In this document: piece after piece, positions 1-11,000 of the stretch
Numbering within the stretch: position 1 is the first letter of the stretch
Layout: the number at the start of each line of letters is the position of its first letter
Assembly: GCA_951640165.1 (NCBI GenBank)
Contig: OX621259.1
Location: forward strand, 5,146,001-5,210,000
Source: Pseudoips prasinana
Taxonomy: Eukaryota > Arthropoda > Insecta > Lepidoptera > Nolidae
DNA: 64,000 nt
Reading direction: 5' to 3'
Translations under genes and position numbers: made by a program
Notes under the pieces: model-generated
The model's database searches: none
What the model was told of the DNA's origin: nothing
The model's input: the letters and a program-made list of their open reading frames with translations, nothing else

Positions 1-400
1 GCACACCCTCAAACACCCCAGTTAGAATATTGTGTTGTCATCATAATACATACACTGAATTTTTAATGTAACATGTATATGTATTGTTATTTACTAAATT
101 AGTTTCTTGAAATAAAGGTTATTTTTCTTTATTTTGTATTGAATGATGGAATTTGTATGAATACAAATAAAACTGCCATTTAAAAAGTCTTATTACTTTG
201 ACTTACTGTCCATTTTAATTGTTTTTGGCAGTACAGGGTTAATATGACAATAATTTCCGTAGCTTTAATTATTTTTGGAATAAAAAATTACCTATATTGA
301 AAATGATATAAATCGATTCAGTAAACGATTCTGTACAAAGTATTTCCAAATGTGCGTTAATTAAGTTACATGTTCTATATTTCTAAATACTATCATATTA
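1..400. other. unassigned AT-rich intron sequence of gene 1
   Basis: I see no exon, RNA gene or recognisable repeat here. By comparison with genes 2 and 3 it should be the intron before exon 8 of gene 1. Confidence 0.5.
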
Positions 401-402
401 TA

Positions 403-530
403 CATAAAATGCATCCAGACACAGAACAAATAACCGTGTTCATCACACAAAGATATTTCACGGGTGGGAATTGAACCCACGACCTCTGGCTAAGCAGTCA
501 AAGAGACTAACCACTAAACTAACAGGTCAG
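403..530 (-). mobile_element. tRNA-derived SINE fragment
   Basis: Read on the minus strand it starts with a tRNA-like head (box A-like gttagtttagtggttag, box B-like gggttcaattccc) followed by the tail found in other copies (gtgtgatgaacacg). Related copies lie at 54355 and 59484. Confidence 0.7.
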
Positions 531-789
531 GCAAATGAGTCGCAATTTTATAAACGAGAATAATCAAACAGTTTTTGTAGATACTTTTATTATTTATTGT
601 TTCATTGCTGTTCGACTGCATGCTAAGAACCTCCTCTCACAATGAGAGTTTTGAATACGAAATACTTAATTAATAATAAGCACATGAATTAAAAAATACA
701 ATTACATAATTTTCTTAGTGGAAACATTTTGTTGATGTTTTATTTTTCTTAATAAAATATCAACAAAGTTTTTAGTTCAAAATATAATA

Positions 790-1080
790 GATATTATTAT
801 GTCCTCCCGACCGAATTTCGGCCACGGCGGCCAGTCTCAATGGAGACTAGCCAATTGCGCAGGACATATTATAGTGTACAAGTGTGTGCGCAAACACAGG
901 GGCACTTTCTGTTCCATCACTCTCATAATCCAATGGGACGACTAGTGACACGACCGGAAAGAGGTCAGGTACAGGACCAACGGCTTTGCGTGCTCTCCGA
1001 GGCACGGGGGTGTAATACCGCCAACTTCCAGACTTCGGGTTGTCACTGAGAAATTTCTTTTTACGGAAAAATCCCAACAT
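790..1080 (-). mobile_element. SINE body (headless copy of the 48490 family)
   Basis: The reverse complement matches the body and 3' part of the full SINEs at 48490-48853 and 58938-59310, including the pieces cccgtgcctcggagagcacg, acctctttccggtcgtgtcg and ggccgccgtggccgaaatt. The tRNA-like head is missing. Confidence 0.8.
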
Positions 1081-1365
1081 CACTTTTTGAGAGAAAGACT
1101 TTTCAAGAATCTGAAATATAATATTGATGTGGAAATGTAAGTATTACTTTCTGAATGAATAGTATAATGAATGAATATTATAACGAATGTACGATGTATG
1201 AAACAAGAACGTACGTGATGTATGATAGAAGGACGTACATTATACATAGAGAACAACGATCTATACAAATAAATAAAATTGGAGTGTCTGTTTGTAATAT
1301 TGAAATAACCGGATTTTACTACATAAATATGAATATATATACGGTACATACACCAAAATAACTTT

Positions 1366-1580
1366 TTTTACAATTTTTGTCTGTCTGTCTGTCTGTTTGT
1401 ACCGTCTAATCTCTGAAACGGCTGGACCGATTTTGACGGGACTTTTATTGGCAGGTAGCTGATGTAATAAGGAGTAACTTAGGCTACTTTTATTTTAGAA
1501 AAAGTCATTTATTTTACTAAAACACAAAAAAAAACAAAATAAACTAATTAACACGCGGACGAAGTCGCGGGCACAGCTAG
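1366..1580 (+). mobile_element. non-autonomous Helitron
   Basis: Contains the gtctgtctgtctg tract and 'aaacggctggaccgatttt' seen in lepidopteran Helitrons and ends cgaagtcgcgggcacagctag followed by T, the expected CTAG|T 3' end. The 5' end is approximate. Confidence 0.65.
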
Positions 1581-1770
1581 TTATACATAAATACGTACAT
1601 AGACTTAGACGGTTGTAAAGTTGAAGACGAGAAATAAACTGCAGAAAATATATCCAGTTTTATTGCTGTTATCTTGTCCAATTTATCCCCACATTAATGT
1701 GTAGTTTTAATTCCGCTAATTGTCAGTTTTAATCAAGCCTCAGGATGTACCGCTCTCCCGCCCATAAAAA

Positions 1771-1829
1771 ATATGCTCATGCGCCGGTACAATACCCGTG
1801 TGGGGTATTGTACCGGCGCATGTGCATAT
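1771..1829. repeat. GC-rich inverted repeat (27-bp arms)
   Basis: Arms 1771-1797 and 1803-1829 pair with one mismatch around a five-base loop (gtgtg). The core gcgccggtacaataccc is much more GC-rich than its surroundings. Confidence 0.85.
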
Positions 1830-2018
1830 TTCTGTGTATATGATGTATGTGTTTCAGTCGTCCACGGGCCATTCTCAAGAGATTCTACCTCGTCAAGTGT
1901 TCGAAAACGACACAGCATAAATTAACTTTACATTTTTATTCCATTACTTAAAAATGGTAGTTCTTCTCTTGATTATCTTTTTGTTAAAACAAACCTTTAT
2001 TGTTAACGTTATTTACAG

Positions 2019-5000
2019 GTATGGCAGCATCAGGACTTTTTCTGATTGCATTTGGTTTTATACAAAATGCCAATTTAGCCACAATACTCATGATTTTAAC
2101 ATTGAGCACACATGCAGGAGTTCATGTAGGATTCCACGTAAGTATTTTATCATTTATTATTTTTAGGGTTCCGTACTCAAAGGGTAATACGGGACCCTAT
2201 TACTAAGACTTCGTTGTCTGTCTGTCTGTTTGTCTCTCATGAACCGTGATAGTTAGAGAGTTGAAATTTTCACAGATGATGCCACTATAAAAAGAAATAA
2301 AACTAAAAATAAAATAATATTTAAGGGGGCTCCCATACAACAAACTTGAATTTTTTGCTTATTTTTATAGGTTGTGGTACGAAACCCTTCGTGCGCGAGT
2401 CCGACTCGCACTTGGCCGGTTTTTTTATTATAGTTAATTGGATTATCGATAGGCATTTTTTTGTTTCTTCTATATGGACTGACTGAAAACGCAGTGAAAG
2501 TAATGTAAAGTCCGCCAAAGCCCTTTTTTTTTTTTTTTTTTTTTTTTGGTAAGGCAGGGGGAATGCCTTCGCATGCCACCCGCAAAAAGTGTCTGCGGGT
2601 GGGTATGTCGGACTTGCACCGACTAAACCTACCTGCCGTGGACTTATCTAGGCGCCTGATGGGGGAGTCCCGGGAACGCGGGTATGCTGCTCCGGTACCC
2701 CCCTTTTGCGCCATGTCCCAGATGGTCGGGACACGTACCCTGGGAGGGCTCCTTTGGATTGCCCTCCCCTATTGCCGACTCCTGCCAGTACGGCACAGCG
2801 ACTGCGCCACGAACAGATCGCTGTCATCCCGGAGCCGCTTGTACGTGGCGGCAGTTGAGGACACTTCTCATACCGCGGCCCCGAGGGGAGTTGGGCTAAC
2901 GGCTGCCGCCGCCACCCCGACGCCTCCTCCGCCTACGAGCGGGATCGGCTCGTTCCCGATCCCGTTCGGCGGCCTCCTTCTGCAGCAAAACTGCCTCACA
3001 GAAGGAGACCACGGCGTCCCATTTGGTGGAGTCGCCAGCCAGCATCGCATACACGACTGCTGGCGGCGAAAGATCCCGTCCGATCTCAGCGACCAGGACT
3101 CGTCTCTCGGCCTCCCAGGCCGGGCACTCCTCCAGCGTATGCTGGGCAGAGTCCAGGTCGCTCCCGCAATGGTGACAATGTGTCGTCACTTCTCGGCCGA
3201 TCCGGCACAGATACTCACCGAAACACCCGTGTCCGGTGAGTATCTGTGTCAGTCTGTAGGTGACGTAGCCGCCCTTCCTTCCCACCCAGGCCTCGAGGTG
3301 AGGCAGGATAGCACCGACGGCGCGTTGGCGCGCGTTCAGTCGCAACTCCAGCCGTGCGCGCCACTGTGTCAGTACGCGCCGGTGTGCATCCCGCCTATAG
3401 GCAATGAGCGTCTGTTCTGGCGCCTCACCGCTCTCCCGGCGGACGCGGATCTCGGTGTAAACCGTCGCGTCGACTGCCGCCAGGAGATCAAACGGCGGGA
3501 AGCGTGCCAGGAGTGTCGCCGCCTCAAAGGATACCGTCCGGTATCCTCGTGCGATCCGTATGGCCGCCACACGCTGCAGGCTATTCTAAATAGCCCTGCA
3601 GCGGGAAGCGCCCGTCAGGCGTTCAGACCAGACGGGCGCCCCATAAAGGACCATGGATCGCACGACACCTCCGTAGAGGCGGCGAACTTCTTCCCTGGGA
3701 CCCCCGAGGTTCGGCAAAAGCCGGTGTAACGCACCGGGGGGCCAGACGCTTGAAATGCTCCTCGAAGCCCCATCGGCTGTCTAGGGTGAGGCCCAGGTAC
3801 TTCATGTACCGCCCCACCCTGACCTCTGCGTCACCTACACGCATCGACATACTGGGTGGTTCCACCCTACGGCGTAAGCCGTGGAACCATAGCGCCTCGG
3901 TCTTGTGAGGCGCTACCTGAAGGCCCAGTCTCGTTATGGCCGCGACGACACACACAACTCCGAGTTCGGCGAGCCGTACCGCCCGCTGGAAGCTTACCTC
4001 CCGGGCTATGACGAGCGTGTCGTCTGCATAGCAGACGACGCTCACTCCGGAAGGGAGGCTTATCCGCAGGACCGCATCGTACGCGAGGTTCCATAGCAGA
4101 GGTCCCAACACGGACCCCTGAGGAATCCCGCAGGAGAGCTCCCTCTGGATCTCAATCCCGTTCCGACCGACGAATTTGATCGTCCTGTCGCGCAAATATG
4201 CCCCGACTATACCACGGAGATAGGGAGGCACGTTATGATGGACCAGTGCCTCCCGTATCGCCCGCCAGGGGACGGAGTTGAAGGCGTTGACGATGTCTAA
4301 ACTCACCGCCAACGTCGCCCCCCCGCCCGAACGGCGGGCTCCGACAGGGCGCGGACGCGATTAATCGCGTCCACCGTCGAACGTCCCTGCCGGAAGCCGA
4401 ACTGGTTGTCCGATAAGTCGGGGCCAATACGCGACAGATGCTCGCTGAGACGGGCGGCTATCACACGCTCGAAGAGCTTACCCGCCTCGTCCAGCAAGCA
4501 AATTGGTCGGAACGCCGAGGGAGAATCGGCGGTCCTGCCCGGCTTGTGCAATAGCACCAGCCTTGCCTCTTTCCAGCAGGTGGGGAACACGGCACTACGG
4601 AGGCAGCTGGTGAACAGTTGCCTCATCCGGTCTCCCAGGACTGCCAGGGCGCAAACCCACGCCCTGCCCGGTATCCCATCCGGGCCAGGGGCGGTATTTC
4701 GGGCTGCAAGTCGCCGTACTGCTCGGTCCAACTCCCCCTCCGTCACCTCCAACTGGTCGTCCCAATCAAGGTACGACGGCGATGGAGGGTCCGAGGGACT
4801 GTCCTGGACCCTAGGGAAGAGGGTGTCCACCACCCTCCTCAGGAAATCCGGGTCCAGGGTACTCGTCAACGGAGGGACCCACGGTCTGAGCTTGCCCAGT
4901 ACCATTTTGTACGGGCGCCCCCATGGGTCCCTATCCAGTCCCTCGATGAGCTCGTTCCAGGATCGAGCTTTGGCTTCCGCTATCGCGATAGATAGTGCCT

Positions 5001-8000
5001 TGACGGCGACTCGGTACGCCCTGTGCGCTCCGGCAGCCTCTTCGGCATTGGCTCGCCTCCTCCGACAGGCCCGCTGGTGTGAATGGAGTCGCGCGATTTC
5101 GGCCGACCACCAATACTGCGAGCCTCGTCTGTCACCCGGACGGATCCGGGGCATCGACGTGTCGCAGATGCGTGACATGATGCCCCGGAACCAGCCCGCT
5201 TGCGAATTGGGATCGGACGGGATCCTCTCTCCACCCTCACTCGCCCCCCAGGCGATGGCGACGGCGGCAGCCGTCAGCATGTCGCGGTCCAAGCGGCGTA
5301 GGCACCAGCGCCACGGCGGGACAACACTACTGCGGTCAGGGCCGCCTCGGGGCGGACGGAAGGCCACGCTGAAAAGGATGTGACGGTGATCCGACAGCGT
5401 GGCAATTTCCTCCGCAACTCTCCACCCCGAGACCAGGTGCATGGCCAAGGGAGTCGCCCACGTCAAGTTGACGATCGACTCCCCCTGCCACCGCACACAG
5501 GTGCTGACTGAACCCCGATTTAAAAGACGGAGGTCCAGTCCGGCGGCCCATTCCAGCAGTGACTCCCCTCGAACGTCGTCCCGGGCATCGCCCCACACAC
5601 TAGAGTGGGCGTTAAAATCGCCCAGGACGAGTACCGGACGGGACTGGTAAGAGCTAATATGGCTCGTTAGCCCGTCCAGGTACGCCACAAAATTTGCGAG
5701 GCCGCAATTCGGGGAGATGTAGCAGCCCACCACGACTGCTGGTCCCCACTCCACGACGACGAATCCGGGCCCCTTGGCCAGGAGTGCGCAATGGGGGTCT
5801 CGTTCCCCCCCTGCCCAGTAAATGGCGACGAGGCCCCCATCCGCCCCGAACCAACGAGGGTGGTCGGGAACAGAGTGAGGCTCCGCCACTATCGCTAGGG
5901 CAACTGAACGCTCAGCAATCGTCTGCGCAAGAAGAGCTTGTGCAGCGATGCAGTGGTTCAAGTTGCCCTGCAAAACAAGTTGGGGGGAAAGAAATTTAGA
6001 CCTCCATGGACACCCCACCGGGGCCAGAACCCGGATCGTTGGACCGCGACGATGTTGGAGCGGACGTGGCAGGACGTCCCGCTCCCTTTCTTTTCGGTGG
6101 CGTACACCTACCGCTGCCCAGGCGATGGTTTGCCGGCCTGCCAAGGTCGGCACACACAACGCAATGAGGGGCGCGCGTCGTGCATTCCTTCGCCTTGTAG
6201 CCCTGTTGGCCACAGACGAAGCACGACGTGCTCCGGTCGCACCCTGTGCACCGAGCCCTGACGTGGCCCCTCTCCAGGCAGCGGTAACATTGGAGAGCTC
6301 TGGGTGGAAGTGCTATCACCCGGACGGACATCCAGCCCACTAGTACCCGGCCGATTGCCGCTAATTTGCGGGCGGCCACTAGTGGGCACCGAACCCACAC
6401 CGATCCTAAGCCCGACGGGGAGAACCGAATTTCGCTGACTTTTACGTCGGCGACGGCACATCCCCCCGCCGTGGCTAAAGTTTCTGCCACTTCGGTGGGG
6501 TCGGTGGAGTCATCCAGGTCCATCACCCGGAGCTCTCCCATAGCCACTGGGTGCGCCACCACCGCACCCGTCTCGGCTAAAGCCTCCTTTAGACGGGTGG
6601 TTAGGGCCTCCGCCTTCGCGGACCCCTCTGGACCAGGGATCCTCAAAATGAGGCCCCCGATCAAGGCCCTCTTAGGGCGAAGGCCCGCCTCCAAGCCAAG
6701 GTCCTTTAATTGGACCTTGGTCCTCGCCACCTTCATGACCTCAGCTATGGTAGTGGCCGAGGTCGATGGCAGGTTGATCGTCACTGCCGCAGACGGAGGA
6801 GGTCGTGGAAGTGCGATCGGCTTCTTTTGAGGCGGAGGCGGTGGCGGCCGATTAAGGCGAGCAGCCTTGGCCCTGGCCTTCCGGCCAACCACCTGGGCCC
6901 ATGTGCCCTCAGCGGGTGGCGGTGGCGCTGACTGCACCGGCATTGCCGCAGCCCGAGCCGCGGCAGCCTCCACAGCGGCAGCCCGTTGTTTCCGCTGCCA
7001 CTTCGCGGTGGGTGGCACTTTTGGTGGCGCTGCGCTCCTAGCGAGCGGAGGGCGGATGGCCCTGCCCGGGAAGATCTCTGCCATGACCTCGTGACGCATC
7101 TGGACCAGACATTGGTCCCAGATGCGCGCCATTTCTCGCATTTTGCGGTCCAGAATGGCCGCAAATCTATCCTCAGGCGAGACGTGGTCTTCCCGAGCAG
7201 GTACAGCACGGGGAGCATCTAAGTTGCTCCTCCGAGTTATCGGGGCCGGTTGCGGCGACGATGGAGAGCGGACAACCGGCGCCGGCGGCGGAGACGGTCC
7301 CAAAGACGGCGGCGACCGTGGAGCAGGTGGTGACTGCCGGGATGGCGACGGCAATGGCGGATAAGCCCCGATATCTCTCTTACGAAGCTCCGCCATTTCC
7401 GCCGACATGGCGGCCACCTGCGCCTCTAAGGAGGCCAACTGGGAACGTAACCGCTCGTTCTCTAGCTCCAGCACACTCCCGTCGGTCCTCCCACAAAGTT
7501 TTGCGGCCTTGACCTGGCGTCCATCCTGCACGGCGCGTCTCGTCCGTTTCAAGCCAGGAGTCTCCACGCGGTCATCTCGGCTGGATACTGACTCCATGGA
7601 AACCGCGGACCTAAGAGAGCTATCGCTCTCCGTGCCCGCGGCTTGTTCCCTCGATGGGCCAGGTACTGGAGTGGCCGGGCGGGAAAAAGTCTCCCTGACC
7701 TTCCTAGCGGCCTTCTTCTTATCTGCAGCCTTCGCTGCCTTTCCGTCATCTGCTATGGGGTGCACCAAACCCGGCACACCCGCTAGCTCCTTATTTGTCA
7801 AGGCCTTGACCTTGACAACAGGTTGGGCATATTTTTTTTTGCGATTGCAATCCATTAGAAGTCGTTCTTAGCGTTCACCAACCCAATTCCCCACCCTCCA
7901 CCGAGCCCTCAAAGGGGATGCTTTACAAGCACCAGGGATATTGGGCGGTATAGCCATGGGATTATGCCAATCTGCGAAACCTCCAACGCGAACCGATACT

Positions 8001-11000
8001 GGACAGCCCAACGTCCAGCACGGCGCGCGCCTTCGTCTGCAGACCGACACACGGCGCCAGCCCAGACGCCACCTGCAGATACGCCTACCCATGGCTAGCC
8101 TTGACGACCGTCTGACCGGACGTCACAGCCGATTGATCGGGGCCCGGTTAGACCCCGACCGCCCGTGTAAGGAGAAATCCGGACCAAAGAGGCGTGTTGC
8201 GGGTGAGGGATAACTACTGCCCGACCCCTCACCGACTCAACCTCCAGGACTCCTTCATCCCCCCGTACGGGTCCCCGCGCACGGCACAAACACGCGGGTG
8301 GTCGTCGCGGAATTCCGACCATACATGGATGATGTATGGAAGGTCCGCCAAGATACGACCACAGGATCTTGGCAGATTCCGCCCCCCCCCCCCCCCCCCC
8401 CCCTGTGTCGGAATATTAGCCACAAGCAGTAACCCTTTCACGTGGGACTAATCCCATTACGAGAAACAATTACTACCTGCGCCCGGCGTGCACCGTCCCA
8501 TAAACTTCTGTTCCCACCGAATATGAATATTCGAATGGGACCAGTAGTCTTGGGCTCGCGAGGAGGTTTTCCGACCTAGCACGCCCCGCCAAAGCCCTAC
8601 TCGAATAAAGTTGTGGAGACTTTACTGGAGGCTTCTATGGAGTTTTGGAATTAACACAGAAACTCACAATTCACCGTAATATAACACTTTCCTACACTTG
8701 TGTACATTGTTGAAGACGATATTGTTTTGTTTGATTTGTTTATTTGTATTATTGTAGAAAATGAAACAATATCTCAATGTCTCTTTCACAGTCCAAAAGT
8801 CTCATCTATAGAGATAAATAATAAATAAATAAATCATTCACCTCTTGAGAAAACTTTTCTATATAAGAATCAATAGACTGGCTAGTCCATTGATTCTTAT
8901 AAATATAAAAGTCTAAATATAAAGGTTGAAATCTTTTGGTTTCTTTTTTGGATGGCGGTTGGTCAATCTCCTGTTGCGCTTGATTGACCACAACCCTATC
9001 TAAGCAAAGATGTAATCTAGGCTAGACAGTGCATAGCCATAAGAATCATGTTCACTCTGTCTTATACTTATACTTATATTTAGTATGGTAAACATAAACT
9101 GTAAATATTTTTACTATAGTTTTGTAATTTTTATCTTAAGAAAACGTCCGCATTATGCAATCTAAGCCAATCTAAGCGGGGTGCCTTAAAAACTTATAAT
9201 AGACGGACACAAACTCTGATTAACTATTTATGGGTCTCACAAATAGTTGTCAGGCGCGGGACTCGAACTCGCGATCCGAAGTGGCTGCGCCACACGTGCG
9301 CGCCACGCATATTTTTATGACATAATATTTATTAATTCAGTAGGTAAATCAATTTAAGATTTAAAGGAAATAGAGAAATATCACCTAAATTAACGACTAC
9401 TTTAATTAAAAGATTCTTCCGTATCGTCGGGACGCAAAGTGCCCAGAAAGCTGACCGCACTGCCTCGCTGTATGGCAATGCTGATTCTTGAAAAGGCCAG
9501 CTCGCTGGTCACGGGAAGCGTCGATCAAACGTTTCGAAATTTCACGAAGTATAAACGTACGTTAGGGCCCCACGGCCCTAACGTAACGTTTCAACCCCAA
9601 AACCCTCAAATACTTAATTTCCATTCATTAACATTTTTTAAACATGAATTGTTTCAGGTTAATTCCATTGACTTGGCTCCAAACTTCGCTGGTCCACTGA
9701 TGTCATTGGGAAATTGTATTGCTGCCCTTAATACATTGCTTGTGCCTCTAATTGTTTCAAATATCGTAAAGGATGATGTAGTGAGTAATAGTTTTCTCAT
9801 TTTTTTTGTTTCTATAGCATGATTTACAATACTAGGCTTAAATGATACAATTTACTCTAGGTCTATCGCCATTGAAGTACCTCAGGGGGACGCAACATCT
9901 CCTTTACTTTTGCAATTTTTTGAAATTCAGTCAATAACTAACTTCCTTCATCCAACCATAAATTTATTGTCAAGCCCCAATTGCAATATTCATTCATAAC
10001 AGCCATAAAAAGTCCACTTCTGGACAAAAACTTCCCCCAAGAATCATCTTGAGAGGATATGCCATAATCGCCACGCTTGGCAGACAGGTTGGCGATCGCA
10101 GTATGCTTGTCAAATCAAAAGTATAAACAGATTATGCAATATATATCCTTTTCCTAAAGTGAAATGTAAACTTGTGGTCAATGATTATTTACTGAAGTTA
10201 ACCTACGAGGAGACTGAGCAAGTATTTTCAAAAAAACTTTCTATACTCCTATGTATAATTGACCTTTAGCCCGGTGATATACATACTCACCAAAATTTAC
10301 ATAAACACACACGCATACCACACACACACACACACACGAACACAAATAGATATATAAACTTACACACACCTCAAACACACTTTTATCTATGTATATTGTA
10401 GATGTACGATATTTAAGTTGTCTTAATCACAAGTTTTATATAACTAAAATTGCAAGGTCTAAAACTAGGTATAAAACAGCAACTCATCAATGCTAAGACT
10501 ATTTTTATCACACAAAAGAGGAAGGCGCCAGTGTCTGTAACACAGTTAATACTATCATAGACACTGAAGTTCACTCTATCTCTTTAAGCATCATTGTATA
10601 TATTTGTGCATTTATGTGTAGATGAGATGGAAAAATTGTACTTGGCTTTTTGATAATAAATTATTATTATTACAAAAAAAAAACTAGTTGAGAATGTGAA
10701 CAGTGGTAATAAACAAGTTAAAAAGAGGGTAGTTAGAATTATTTTCTCGCAAAACCGAATCCATCCACGGTTATTACTACACCATTAGGATTAACTTCGC
10801 TACAACAGTAAAATAAAATGTTGTTGCAAATGGTGAGATGGGGCCATTTCGGACTCGCACGGATAATTTTATTTATTTTCTTATTTTGTTATGATTTTTC
10901 AAGTATATTCTGTTTTCTGAATGGCCTGTTTTTCTTTATTAATTTTACTATGGCGCTTGCAGCAGTACTGAAATACTGGACACGTAGAATAAATTATAAA

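Larger units (their letters stand above)
2525..8585 (-). mobile_element. R1-clade non-LTR retrotransposon, near full length, pol broken
   Basis: A GC-rich block on the minus strand with a gag-like ORF1 (5996-7855), an endonuclease/reverse transcriptase ORF2 (2896-6213) and a poly(A) tail at its 3' end (poly(T) on + from 2524). It is bounded by 13-bp direct repeats. A CCHC gag, an apurinic-type endonuclease, a YADD reverse transcriptase and a C-terminal Cys/His finger in this order are the R1/TRAS/SART layout. The insertion is in a transporter intron, not in 28S rDNA, so it is not a site-specific R1. A poly(C) tract (about 8380-8402) lies in its 5' untranslated region. Confidence 0.88.

Noticed and set aside
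1155..1361. Small open frames on both strands
   Set aside because: Low-complexity tat/acg-rich sequence, no family resemblance, no splice or start context.
2563..3729. A 388-codon open frame on the + strand
   Set aside because: It is antisense to the R1-like pol gene. GC-rich coding DNA gives long frames on both strands; the minus strand shows clear YADD and Cys/His motifs.
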